This document shows positions 19,222 to 27,390 of a stretch of DNA of 64,000 nucleotides, piece after piece. Location: NCBI GenBank assembly GCA_016713025.1, contig JADJPZ010000002.1, forward strand, positions 617,479 to 681,478, written 5' to 3'. Under the pieces are notes generated by a model. That model was not told the origin of the DNA and searched no databases. It saw only the letters and a program-made list of their open reading frames with translations. Both the position numbers and the translations under genes were made by a program. The stretch is from Saprospiraceae bacterium. GTDB lineage: Bacteria > Bacteroidota > Bacteroidia > Chitinophagales > Saprospiraceae. Each line of letters starts with the position of its first letter. Position 1 is the stretch's first letter.

Positions 19222-19827
19222 ATGATCAGACCTGGTATAAAACAAATATTAATATCTGCCTTCCTAATATTAGGACTGGGATTTGCCATGTGGTACTACA
19301 TGAAAAATCATATCTTTAAAGTACAAGAGGCTGAAAGTTCTACATTGGTACTTGAAAAAATCAAAACAGTCACCAAACTTATCACCGTAGAAGGACAGTT
19401 TTCAGAGTTGTATAACTATAAAGAATCGTATGAATATGACTTTTTTAACCTTTTCAGCAAAAAAATCATACTAAGGGTGACAGCAAAAGTTTCTGTGGGC
19501 TATGATTTTGAAAAAGTCAATCTCACTGTTGACAGCCTGACAAAAACAATCACACTCAACGAAATGCCCCTTCCGGAAATACTTTCCATAGATCACGATC
19601 TCGACTACTATGATATCAGCCAAGGTACTTTCAATTCCTTTACCGCAGATGAATACAATATGATCAATAAAAGGGCCAAACAGCTCATCGCTACTAAAGC
19701 CAAAAACACTCCACTGCTGGCTGAGGCAGAAAAACAAAAGTCAGAATACATCAAGATGATGGAAATGGCCCTCAAAAGTGGTGGTTGGCAACTGGTCGTA
19801 AAAAACCGCCCTGCGCCTTTAAACTAG
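19222..19827 (+). CDS. DUF4230 domain protein
   Basis: A 201-residue protein with one N-terminal transmembrane segment (about residues 8-27) followed by a DUF4230-type domain: VTKLITVEGQFSELYNYKE, strands with KIILRVTAKVSVGYDF, and a C-terminal helical segment ending in WQLVVKNRP. The role is unknown; the family is common in Bacteroidota. It sits 17 bases after the DUF3108 gene and eight before the OmpA gene, so it is probably part of one operon. Confidence 0.8.
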   Translation: MIRPGIKQILISAFLILGLGFAMWYYMKNHIFKVQEAESSTLVLEKIKTVTKLITVEGQFSELYNYKESYEYDFFNLFSKKIILRVTAKVSVGYDFEKVNLTVDSLTKTITLNEMPLPEILSIDHDLDYYDISQGTFNSFTADEYNMINKRAKQLIATKAKNTPLLAEAEKQKSEYIKMMEMALKSGGWQLVVKNRPAPLN

Positions 19828-19834
19828 TTCATCG

Positions 19835-21772
19835 ATGACCAAAAAAATGTACAATCCATTGCTCCTGTTGCTGCTTTTAGCGGCTGAAATGCTGCATAGT
19901 CAGGTGACAACCTCAGGTCAGCTAAGTACAAAAGATAATAAGCTGTACATAGAAGCTAAAAAACTAACCCTAAAAGGAGAATTAAATAAGAGCAATAAAA
20001 AATATGAGGAATTGTTAAAAGCCAACCCTTTTTTTATCGAAGGAATCCTCAGGCTTGCTACAAATTATCATTCAGTCAAGGAATACAAGAAATCAGAGAC
20101 ATTATTTAAGGAGGCTATCAAAAAAGCCCCGGATTTTGATTCAGAAATGTACTATTCATTAGCGATGGTTTTACGGGATCAGCAAAAGAACAGCGAGGCC
20201 GTCAATCAATTGGAAAGCTATATCGAGAAAGATAAAAAAAATCCACTGAAGGTAAAAAAAGCAAAATTTATCAGTGAAGAGCTGAAGTTCAGAGAATATG
20301 CCTACAAAAACCCTGTTCCATTTATATCAAAAAGATTGGACGAAAATATCAACACCAAACAATCGGAGTATTCGCCGAGCTTAAGTCTGGATGATAGTGG
20401 TATGATATTTACACGTAACAACGGGCAGGAAGATCTCTATTTTGTCAAAAAAGACAGTGTGGGTAAGTACATGGTGTCAACTCCCTTGATCGGACTAAAC
20501 ACCACACAGAATGAAGGGGCTCACACCATGTCTGCTGATGGAAAATTTTTGGTATTCACAGCTTGCGACAGAAGAGATTCTTATGGAAGTTGTGATCTGT
20601 ATTCTGCTACTATCCTGGATGGAAAATGGACGAAACCTGTCAATATGGGACAAAAGGTCAATAATGCAGGCTGGGACTCTCAACCACAACTGACACCGGA
20701 CGGCAGAACACTGTATTTTTCCAGCAAACGAAAAGAGAATATCGGAGGAGCAGATATATGGATGACATGGAGAGATGAAAAAAATGCCTGGGTCAAGCCT
20801 GTCAATCTCGGCCCAAACATCAATACTGAAGGAAATGATGAAACCCCGTTTTTGCATCCTGATGGCCAAACTCTCTACTTCAGGACAGATGGCAGACCCG
20901 GTATGGGTAGTTTTGATATTTACTATAGCAGAAAAGACAGTCTGAAAGGTCAATGGCAAACCCCTGTCAATATAGGATATCCCATCAATACTGAAAATCA
21001 GGAAGGAGGATTGGTGGTCTCTCTTGATGGCCAGAAAGCTTATTATGCATCAGACATAGATCCCCACACCGGAAAAAGTACGGGAAATCTGGATATCTAC
21101 AGTTTTGACCTGTATGAAAAAGCGCGGCCCCAACCATCGGTATTTGTAAAAGGATCTATCAAGGATGCCATCAGCGGTACGGCAATAGATGGATTGGTGA
21201 GCATCATCGAAATGGTCTCCGGAGAAAAGACATTTATGCTCAAAACAGATATAGACGGAACGTTTTTGACTTCTGTTTCGGCAAAAAAAATGTACGCATG
21301 TATCGTACAAAAAGAAGGCTACAGGTATTATACTCGAAACTTTGATCTTAGGCAAATTACCAACTTTACCGAACCATTTATCCTGGATGTTCAACTGACA
21401 CCTGAATCAAAAATGACGGATACCCAACCGGTGATACTCCAGAATATATTTTTTAAGACGGGGTCTTCAGAACTTTTACCTGAGTCATCCACTGAAATCG
21501 ATCTGTTGTATCAATTATTATTAAAAAATCCAACAGTAGGTATCCGAATCACAGGTCATACAGACAATGTAGGAAGCGATACCGATAACCTGAAACTGTC
21601 AACGGCCCGTGCCCAGGCAGTAGTAGCAGCACTTGTGAATAAAGGGATACCGAAAGAAAAACTAAAGGCGGAAGGAAAGGGAGAATCTATGCCGATTGAT
21701 ACCAATGATACTGAAGCAGGAAGACAAAAGAACCGCAGGACCGAGTTTGTGGTATTCAAGATGAATGAATAA
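19835..21772 (+). CDS. OmpA-family protein with TPR and PD40 beta-propeller
   Basis: A 645-residue exported outer-membrane-associated protein. Order: signal peptide (about 1-22), TPR-like helices (about 35-130), a PD40/WD40-like propeller (about 150-420; repeats of the type PQLTPDGRTLYFSS and PFLHPDGQTLYF), a CarboxypepD_reg-like domain (about 430-530) and a C-terminal OmpA peptidoglycan-binding domain (ITGHTDNVGS ... QKNRRTEFVVF). This architecture is typical of Bacteroidota and includes PorE-like T9SS components, but identity as PorE is not established. Confidence 0.88.
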   Translation: MTKKMYNPLLLLLLLAAEMLHSQVTTSGQLSTKDNKLYIEAKKLTLKGELNKSNKKYEELLKANPFFIEGILRLATNYHSVKEYKKSETLFKEAIKKAPDFDSEMYYSLAMVLRDQQKNSEAVNQLESYIEKDKKNPLKVKKAKFISEELKFREYAYKNPVPFISKRLDENINTKQSEYSPSLSLDDSGMIFTRNNGQEDLYFVKKDSVGKYMVSTPLIGLNTTQNEGAHTMSADGKFLVFTACDRRDSYGSCDLYSATILDGKWTKPVNMGQKVNNAGWDSQPQLTPDGRTLYFSSKRKENIGGADIWMTWRDEKNAWVKPVNLGPNINTEGNDETPFLHPDGQTLYFRTDGRPGMGSFDIYYSRKDSLKGQWQTPVNIGYPINTENQEGGLVVSLDGQKAYYASDIDPHTGKSTGNLDIYSFDLYEKARPQPSVFVKGSIKDAISGTAIDGLVSIIEMVSGEKTFMLKTDIDGTFLTSVSAKKMYACIVQKEGYRYYTRNFDLRQITNFTEPFILDVQLTPESKMTDTQPVILQNIFFKTGSSELLPESSTEIDLLYQLLLKNPTVGIRITGHTDNVGSDTDNLKLSTARAQAVVAALVNKGIPKEKLKAEGKGESMPIDTNDTEAGRQKNRRTEFVVFKMNE

Positions 21773-21882
21773 ACAGAAATCAGACACATTTTGATCGGCT
21801 TGAAATTTCATTCTTTAGTTTTTAGTTTCATTCAAGTGGGAGTGTAAGAAAGATTGTGTAAACTAGTATCAAGGAGTTAGGC

Positions 21883-21916
21883 TTCCATCTGTGGGGGGTA
21901 CCCCCCACAGATGGAA
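21883..21916. repeat. Perfect 34-bp palindrome in the IS leader
   Basis: Two 17-base arms meet at 21899/21900, each with CCATCTGTGGGGGGT or its complement. A T-rich stretch follows. In RNA it would form a very stable stem. It lies about 65 bases before the transposase start, where it could block read-through from outside promoters. Confidence 0.9.
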
Positions 21917-21981
21917 AATTTTTTAATATGTTTGTGCGACCAAGTACAGACACATTTTTTAACCTAACAAATTTAATAGTT

Positions 21982-23191
21982 ATGCAAAGTAACAAATTTA
22001 ATCTTAATCTCTCTGAATTTCTTCAGGATGTCAAGTCTCTTAATGATTTTGACAATGTTATGAATGGTCTTTACAAAGATGGCATTCAAGAACTTTTAAA
22101 AGCTGAACTAAGTCATCATTTAGGCTATTCAAAACACTCGCCCGATGGGATTAATTCAGGTAATTCCCGGAATGGGTCTTATAAGAAAAGATACGCACTA
22201 CACAAGGACAGGTAGAGTTGGATATTCCACGGGATCGTAACGGTGAATTTGAGCCTATCATTGTTCCCAAGGGCCAAACTACCACTGAGAAAGTAGAATC
22301 TGTCATTACATCTCTTTACAGTAGAGGTATGAGCACTGATGACATAACAGCTCAAATTCAGGAAATTTATGGCTTAGACGTTTCTAAAACCTTTGTTTCA
22401 GATATTACAAACAAAATGATTCCGGCTATCCAGGAATGGCAAAACAGACCTTTGGATAATACTTATTACATCGTTTGGATGGATTGTATTTGTTTTAAAA
22501 TCCGGCAGGATAATAAAATCATCAACAAGAGTATTTATATCGTTATAGGACTGAAAACCAATGGGATCAAAGAAGTTTTGGGCATCTGGATGAGCGCCAA
22601 CGAGTCTGCCGCGTTTTGGCTTTCTGTCTTAAATGAGCTCAAAGACAGGGGCGTTAAAAGATGCTCATTGCATGCACTGACAATCTTACAGGATTCACTC
22701 AGGCCATTCAAACTGCTTTCCCCGATACCGTATCCCAGCTTTGTATCGTTCATCAAATCAGAAACTCTATGAAGTTTGTCCCATGGAAAGATAGAAGGGC
22801 CTTCCTGGCTGATTTAAAAACTGTTTATGCCGCTTTAAATATGGAAACTGCTCTCATTGCTTTTGAAGCTTTTAAAGCAAAATGGGGGTCTAAATATGCC
22901 TATGCCATTAAAAGTTGGGAAGCAAACTGGTCAAATCTATCTCCCATGTTTCAGTATCCTACTAACATTCGTAAAATTATGTATACCACTAATACCATTG
23001 AAGGCCTCAACAGAGCCATCAGAAAATTTACCAAAACCAAAACACTTTTTCCAAATGATCAGGCAGCCTTGAAATCTGTATATCTTGCTATTCAGCAAAT
23101 TCAAGTTAAATGGACAATGCCAATTCATAACTGGCATATTACTCATAATGAAATTTTAATTATCTTTGAGGATAATTTGATTCAGCCATAA
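21982..23191 (+). pseudogene. IS256-family transposase, two frameshifts
   Basis: Three overlapping reading frames together make one mutator/IS256-type transposase. The first runs from the Met at 21982 (MQSNKFNLNLSEF) to about 22200. The second resumes at about 22218 (DIPRDRNGEFEP, including VWMDCICFKIR with a catalytic Asp). The third resumes at about 22661 (LIACTDNLTGF to QLCIVHQIRNS and TTNTIEGLNR, with the remaining acidic residues). The joins are at about 22190, within a run AAGAAAAGAT, and about 22655. This family does not use programmed frameshifting, so the copy is taken as inactive. Confidence 0.88.
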
Positions 23192-23207
23192 TTCTTTGAA
23201 GTTTTGT

Positions 23208-24095
23208 TTACACAAAATATTTTACAGCCTCATTCAAGTTATGCAAAATGTCATAGTTGTCTTTTACCCAGTTTTTAGTCTTTTTTATTATTTTGTGGTT
23301 ACCCTTTAGTTTTTTCTTCAAAATTTCATACGCCTTAAGTGCTTCTTCTTTTGTATAAAAGTAACTATACCAATCTTCACTGATTTGATCTTTATTTACA
23401 ATACCAAATGCACTTTTATAAATCTTCAAGATCCCCATGGAATGTGCATTTGTGAAGCTTCTTTTGCTTTGTTTATCCAAAGATGCTTTAAAAAGCAATT
23501 CGTAATGTTTTAAGTAGTTGTTGACCTTAAATTCGATCTGCGAATCACTGCTATTGTTATATGCTCTTATTCGCCATAAATTGTTGATTGGATAGTTTGG
23601 ATCTTCTTTGTAGTTAGTTGTAAGATTGGAGCGTTTTTCAAAATACATTTCCTCTACGCCGGATTTGTCAATTAATTTGAGAAGTGTATCATTTTCACTT
23701 TCAATGAGTTGAATAGTTTCTCCACCAAAGTTGGATTTTCCTGGTGTAGGCATAATGATCTGATCGCTTTTGTTATATACCCAAACTAATGAATCGAGTT
23801 CTGTTCTGAAACTAATCGAACCTCTTCCATCCGGAAAAAGTGAGATATAGTAATCTTTATCATAATCTTTTGGATCTACTGCATGCTTTTTCATCATTTC
23901 CTCATGTGCTTTATCCAAATAGTTATGTTTTACCTTCATTCTCTGCCATACAGCAAATATGGCATCTTCATTTTCGAGCGATAAAATTTTCTCTGTTTTA
24001 CCGTTTAGTAAAAGATTGCATGATTGCAATGCTACAAAGCAAACAATTAGTTTCAGCAACAATATGTCAGAGGTTTTAATCAGTTTATTGTTCAT
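23208..24095 (-). CDS. Putative lipoprotein of unknown function
   Basis: A 295-residue protein with an N-terminal hydrophobic segment and a lipobox ending LQSC (Cys near residue 26), so it is probably a lipid-anchored periplasmic or outer-membrane protein. The body is rich in Lys, Asp and aromatic residues. I do not recognise a family. Its final codons read into the terminal repeat of the IS256-type element, which provides the TAA, so the native C-terminus may have been lost. Confidence 0.65.
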   Translation of the reverse strand: MNNKLIKTSDILLLKLIVCFVALQSCNLLLNGKTEKILSLENEDAIFAVWQRMKVKHNYLDKAHEEMMKKHAVDPKDYDKDYYISLFPDGRGSISFRTELDSLVWVYNKSDQIIMPTPGKSNFGGETIQLIESENDTLLKLIDKSGVEEMYFEKRSNLTTNYKEDPNYPINNLWRIRAYNNSSDSQIEFKVNNYLKHYELLFKASLDKQSKRSFTNAHSMGILKIYKSAFGIVNKDQISEDWYSYFYTKEEALKAYEILKKKLKGNHKIIKKTKNWVKDNYDILHNLNEAVKYFV

Positions 24096-24297
24096 GATTT
24101 TTATTTTTTATCACAGATAATCTAGTCAGAAAAGGGAAATACACCCCTAAGTTCTCACAACTTGTCCCGCTTTGTGGGAGAACCGCGGGTGAAAGTCTCT
24201 CCGCCATTGGCGGACTCTTCCTGTTTGTAAATCACACAAATATAATGTAAAACCTTCGTTTTTGTAGAAACTACCTGCGAGACGAACTGCTAAATAA
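24096..24297. other. Gene-free stretch with small hairpins
   Basis: About 200 bases without a gene. Two short GC-rich inverted repeats stand out in the AT-rich setting, CCCGCTTTGTGGG near 24168 and CCGCCATTGGCGG near 24201. They may be decayed repeat or terminator structures. Similar GC-rich hairpins occur in the gap near 30090. Confidence 0.5.
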
Positions 24298-24344
24298 CTC
24301 ACAAAACCCGCAATTGGCTATGACCCGCTGTTGTAACTGGTGTT
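24298..24344 (-). repeat. Half of an attC-like cassette end
   Basis: On the minus strand this reads AACACCAGTTACAACAGC, then GGGTCATAGCCAATTGCGGG and TTTTGTGAG. It has the layout of the left half of the hairpin sites that end the cassettes further right: an AAC triplet, then a would-be stem. The matching right half is not evident. It immediately follows, and overlaps, the stop codon of the zinc-ribbon gene. Confidence 0.4.
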
Positions 24345-24606
24345 ATTTCCATCTTTCAAGCTTTGGTAATATGCTTTCTGATATTTGTTTTGCATAATCC
24401 TTTGTCATTCCCATATTAACAGCCATTTGAATATTTTTTGCAATCTTTTGTTCAAGTGTTATTCCATCATCAACAAATTTACCGTCTTGAAAACAAAAAC
24501 TACAATATTTATCACTTATACTTTTATCAAAATTTGTTCCTCCCTTTTGAGGGTCTTTATCTAGTGGCATACCACAACTTTGACATATTAATGTTTTGAT
24601 TTCCAT
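24343..24606 (-). CDS. Small zinc-ribbon protein
   Basis: An 87-residue protein with two zinc knuckles, CQSCGMPL near residue 9 and CSFCF near residue 36, followed by a helical tail (LEQKIAKNIQMAVNMGM). This pattern matches the putative zinc-ribbon family PF12674. The function is unknown; it may be a nucleic-acid or partner-binding module. The stop codon lies inside the adjacent attC-like sequence, as for other genes in this island. Confidence 0.75.
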   Translation of the reverse strand: MEIKTLICQSCGMPLDKDPQKGGTNFDKSISDKYCSFCFQDGKFVDDGITLEQKIAKNIQMAVNMGMTKDYAKQISESILPKLERWK

Positions 24607-24623
24607 TACTAATTATTTAAAAG

Positions 24624-24876
24624 TTAAAACTCAATATCTAAAGGCAATTCACTAGCCGACTCAATCAATATTTTCACGTCATTTAGTCCTATAGCCCCTT
24701 TGAAAATATTCTTTTCTTTTATAATCAGATTAATCCTTGTATGCAAATCTTTCGGGTCAGATTTTGAAACCTTCTCTACATTATCAACACCTAAATCATA
24801 AAGCATTCGTGCATAAGTAACTCCAACCCATTTGATTCTAGACAAATCTGTCAATTTGGTTAGCTCCAAAATATCT
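24624..24876 (-). pseudogene. Helix-hairpin-helix (DUF4332-like) gene cut by IS982
   Basis: About 83 codons of a helix-hairpin-helix-type protein (IKWVGVTYARMLYDLGVDNVEKV) similar to DUF4332 proteins. The 5' end is missing: the frame continues into the left end of the IS982 element at 24876, where the residues no longer look native. An IS insertion therefore removed the start. A possible original beginning, ATGAAACTATAT on the minus strand, survives on the other side of the IS next to the toxin remnant, but a joined reading could not be proven. Confidence 0.6.
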
Positions 24877-25898
24877 ACCCGTTGCTCAGTTAAGTAATCA
24901 TAATATATAATAAAAAATATGTTGTGCATATTACTGAAATTCAGTAACTTAGCGGAAACATTCAAACTTTTTCGCAATGCACAACATAAAGACAAATTTC
25001 GATATTATTTTCGACATATGCAAATCTATTTTTAATGATGAAATCATTGATGATGGTAACTTCTTTAAATACCCGAATAAACCTAAAATGTCTGATATTC
25101 AATTAGTTGCCTTGTCTCTGACAGCGGAGTCCTTGAGTATTGATTCTGAAAATCATCTCTTTAATAAGCTAAAAGAAGAATATCATGACGATTTGTTCGT
25201 CCTTATTGATAGAAGAAATTACAATAGACGGCGAAAAAAATTATCTAGCTATATTTCTCTGATGGGTACAAAGGTTTGTAATATTATCAACCCTAAATGT
25301 GATAAGTTTATTGTTGACAGTATGCCGCTCCCAATATCTAAAAATGCAAGAAAAAACAGATCAACAATCTGTATGGATGACCCTAATTGCTTACCTGCAA
25401 CCGGGTACCATGCTATTTCTAAAGCATTTTATTATGGATATAAAATGCACATCATTTCTTCTGTCGAAGGTATACCAGTCACAGTAGCCATAACACCAGC
25501 CAATGTAGCTGATATTGATTTTTTAAAACTTGATGAAATCATAGATATATCTGATTGTCAACTACTTGGAGATAAAGGTTATATATCTGAGTCCGTTCAG
25601 TTGTCCTTATTTGAGACAAAATCAATCCAATTAGTTACGCCTTTAAGAGCTAACATGAAAGGTCAAACGATGTGGACGAAAGCTTCTGCGTATCATAGGA
25701 AAAAGATAGAAACGAAAATTTCCCAACTAGATGATCAATTTATGGTGAAAAGAAATTATGCCAAAACATCAGACGGGCTTATCGCTAGATTGACTTGTAA
25801 AGTGGCAGCAGTTGCTACGCTACAATTAAATAATTTTTCCAAACAAAAATCATTAAACAAACTCAAAACGGCTCTTGCTGCTTAACTGCGCAACGGGT
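24877..25898 (+). mobile_element. IS982-family insertion sequence
   Basis: A 1022-bp element with 18-base terminal inverted repeats: ACCCGTTGCTCAGTTAAG at 24877-24894 and, inverted, CTTAACTGCGCAACGGGT at 25881-25898 (one mismatch). ACCC ends are typical of IS982. The transposase is intact. The flanks (aatatct / atatagt) do not give an exact target duplication. Confidence 0.92.
24977..25885 (+). CDS. IS982-family transposase
   Basis: A 302-residue DDE transposase. It begins MHNIKTNFD. The catalytic core shows KFIVDSMPLP (first Asp near residue 114), the YYGYKMHII segment and LLGDKGYIS (second Asp), with the Glu toward the C-terminus; these are IS982-type spacings. The frame is complete from start to stop inside the terminal repeats, so unlike the other IS elements in this window it may be active. 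Confidence 0.92.
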   Translation: MHNIKTNFDIIFDICKSIFNDEIIDDGNFFKYPNKPKMSDIQLVALSLTAESLSIDSENHLFNKLKEEYHDDLFVLIDRRNYNRRRKKLSSYISLMGTKVCNIINPKCDKFIVDSMPLPISKNARKNRSTICMDDPNCLPATGYHAISKAFYYGYKMHIISSVEGIPVTVAITPANVADIDFLKLDEIIDISDCQLLGDKGYISESVQLSLFETKSIQLVTPLRANMKGQTMWTKASAYHRKKIETKISQLDDQFMVKRNYAKTSDGLIARLTCKVAAVATLQLNNFSKQKSLNKLKTALAA

Positions 25899-25906
25899 AT
25901 ATAGTT

Positions 25907-26175
25907 TCATTTCTTTTTAGATTTATAATATTCGACTCTCAATTGTTTGGCTTTTTCAATCTCTTTTTTTTGGTGTCTTACCTGTTTTTTTAACTATTCC
26001 ATGGGTTGCAATTATCATTGATTTTTCAGTTTCATCCCAAAATGCAAATAATCGATAAGCAATTTTGTTATACAAAGTTCTGAATTGACTCTGTCGAACC
26101 ACTTCGTTAGGTTTCCCAAATGTCATCTTCGAGCTTCTTCAGAAGTTCGTCGTCTTTCGCACTTTTAGATTTCCA
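25907..26175 (-). pseudogene. RelE/HigB-type toxin remnant
   Basis: The minus strand encodes, in pieces, a HigB/RelE-like toxin. The first part is IWKSKSAKDDELLKKLEDD followed by IWE (about 26175-26116). The second is VRQSQFRTLYNKIAYRL followed by FAFWDE and GIVKKTGKTPKK (about 26104-25965). The end is EIEKAKQLRVEYYKSKKK (to the TGA at 25907). A 13-base insertion (about 26103-26115) breaks the first join, and a run of eight A where seven are needed (about 25968) breaks the second. The stop overlaps an ATGA, suggesting that a partner gene, perhaps an antitoxin, once followed and was interrupted by IS982. Confidence 0.75.
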
Positions 26176-26183
26176 AATGTTAT

Positions 26184-26230
26184 CGGTTTTTGGCGATAGC
26201 CAAATCTGTCGTCAAAGCACTTGTTATGGC
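26184..26230 (-). repeat. Truncated attC-like site
   Basis: The minus-strand reading GCCATAACAAGTGCTTTGAC, then a TTTGGCTATCGCCAAA hairpin, is close to the intact site at 27142-27206. It breaks off at CCG, after which the toxin remnant begins. The right arm and the GTT core are missing, so a deletion or rearrangement fused this cassette end to the toxin sequence. Confidence 0.6.
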
Positions 26231-26418
26231 TTCGTGATTCTTTCCCTTTTAACTTTTTCAATGACTTCAAGAAGGTTGGTATACTTAACTGCATTTTCAA
26301 AACTATCGATTTTTACTTGAGGTATATTTGTAGGTTTGACATTGTCCAATTCTTCATTGATTATCATAATTGGATTCCTTTTTAAATCCAATTCCATGAT
26401 GTTATTCTGAGTATGCAT
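26224..26418 (-). CDS. Small protein, partner of the DUF6934 gene
   Basis: A 64-residue protein with no recognised domain; the middle is helical and charged. It starts six bases after the upstream DUF6934-type gene. Its last four residues ITKP and the TAA stop are encoded by the attC-like sequence, exactly as in the unrelated small gene at 27200-27382. The large-gene/small-gene layout resembles toxin-antitoxin modules, but that is inference only. Confidence 0.6.
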   Translation of the reverse strand: MHTQNNIMELDLKRNPIMIINEELDNVKPTNIPQVKIDSFENAVKYTNLLEVIEKVKRERITKP

Positions 26419-26424
26419 GTTTAC

Positions 26425-26865
26425 TTATTTTAATAGTATATAAAATGCTGAATAATTGATATTATTTCTAAACGGTTCTGTAGCCTTATTAAGTTCCCCA
26501 TAAATATGGAAATCTAAAGATAATTCATCAAAATATGTGTTAATAGCCATTTGATAAAGTCTCGTTCTTGCATCATTAGCACCCGTAAAGGTTATCACAT
26601 GATTTGGATATAACTCAAAATAGTTGTAACATATATCAACTATCGTAGCCAACACCTTGTCTCTATCGCCATTATTTGAAACATTAAAGAAATCAGTTTC
26701 ATCTGTTTGTTTATCATAACCTCCCATTAAAAGACTAACATAGTTTTCTCTGGTTGTTTCTTGAAAATATACTCTTTTTGTGATGTTACCTTTAGGGCCT
26801 TCACTAATAAATTGATAAACTTTTCGACTTCTACCTGTTTGTGTTATATATCTTGGTAACTCCAT
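26425..26865 (-). CDS. DUF6934-like protein
   Basis: A 146-residue soluble protein matching what I know of the DUF6934 family of Bacteroidota: the segment from FFNVSNNGDRDKVLATI to VDICYNYF, then HVITFTGANDARTRLYQMAI. The function is unknown. A strong AAGGAG sequence lies 5-7 bases before the ATG, unusual in this phylum, and it belongs to a 280-base leader shared with the gene at 27391-27918. Cassette context and a small downstream partner suggest a mobile accessory module. Confidence 0.7.
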   Translation of the reverse strand: MELPRYITQTGRSRKVYQFISEGPKGNITKRVYFQETTRENYVSLLMGGYDKQTDETDFFNVSNNGDRDKVLATIVDICYNYFELYPNHVITFTGANDARTRLYQMAINTYFDELSLDFHIYGELNKATEPFRNNINYSAFYILLK

Positions 26866-26866
26866 T

Positions 26867-27147
26867 TTACTCCTTCAAAACCTTAAGTACGTTGGATTCA
26901 AAATATCAAAAGTGAAGATTTATTGGGATTATATCAAATCCTACGTACTAAAATCTCTGGTCTCCGACCGCAAAGATATTCACCACGTTGGAATATTTAT
27001 AACTTTATCAGCTTTGTAAAATAGTTGTTGATTCCTACGTGGTAAATTCCCGATGGTATTTCTGATAGATTCATAGTGTTTGGATCATAAGATGTTCATG
27101 TTCAATTAATTTGACTGACTGTCTTCTTTTCATGAGCAAGAAACGGC
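26867..27147 (-). repeat. Duplicated cassette leader, copy 1
   Basis: About 280 bases nearly identical to 27921-28200. On the minus strand it runs from the cassette start (GTTTCTTGCTCATGAAAAG) to the Shine-Dalgarno sequence of the DUF6934-like gene. It carries TATCTTTG, a perfect -7 promoter motif, and two related long inverted repeats (see copy 2). No reading frame is conserved in it. Confidence 0.85.
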
Positions 27148-27206
27148 TGTGCTTTACGACGGTTTTTTGCGATAACCAAAACTGGCGTCAAAGCACTTGT
27201 TATGGC
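27142..27206 (-). repeat. attC-like recombination site
   Basis: Minus strand: GCCATAAC, AA, then arm TGCTTTGACGCCAGTTTT (27195-27178), a short loop with TTATCGC, the opposite arm AAAACCGTCGTAAAGCA (27166-27150), CAGCC and GTTTCTTG. The arms pair imperfectly with unpaired bases on one side, as in integron attC sites, and AAC and GTT triplets lie at the expected outer positions. It separates two cassettes that share leaders. Confidence 0.65.
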
Positions 27207-27382
27207 TTCGTGATTAACTTTTTCTTTGCTTTTGATACTACTTTAGGCTTGGTTAGTTTCAATAATTCACCCGTTTCTTTATAATGACTTATTATTTTGG
27301 TCATAAGTTCAGCATCAGATTTTGTATATTTATGTGGTTCTACAACCAAATCTATTCCTTTAGGCTCTAAGGCTAGTTTCAT
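27200..27382 (-). CDS. Small Lys-rich protein, partner of the 27391 gene
   Basis: A 60-residue protein (MKLALEPKGIDLVVEP ...) with a helical middle and a basic tail (KAKKKLITKP). The family is not named to my knowledge, but similar small proteins follow acetyltransferase-like genes in Bacteroidota. It starts eight bases after that gene. The stop and final residues are encoded in the attC-like site. A role as antitoxin or cofactor is a guess. Confidence 0.6.
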   Translation of the reverse strand: MKLALEPKGIDLVVEPHKYTKSDAELMTKIISHYKETGELLKLTKPKVVSKAKKKLITKP

Positions 27383-27390
27383 GATTTTAC

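Larger units (their letters stand above)
21854..23215 (+). mobile_element. IS256-family insertion sequence (decayed)
   Basis: About 1.36 kb, bounded by a 10-base terminal inverted repeat: TTGTGTAAAC at 21854-21863 and GTTTACACAA at 23206-23215. It carries a frameshifted IS256-type transposase and, between the left end and the gene, a perfect palindrome. No exact target duplication is visible. The right end supplies the stop codon of the lipoprotein gene at 23208-24095. Confidence 0.85.

Noticed and set aside
22180..22670. Programmed ribosomal frameshifting in the IS256-type transposase
   Set aside because: The family normally uses one frame, and two separate shifts without slippery-site architecture fit decay better.
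24877..24995. The full 123-codon frame of the helix-hairpin-helix gene as an intact protein
   Set aside because: Its first 40 codons come from the IS982 end and do not resemble the family.
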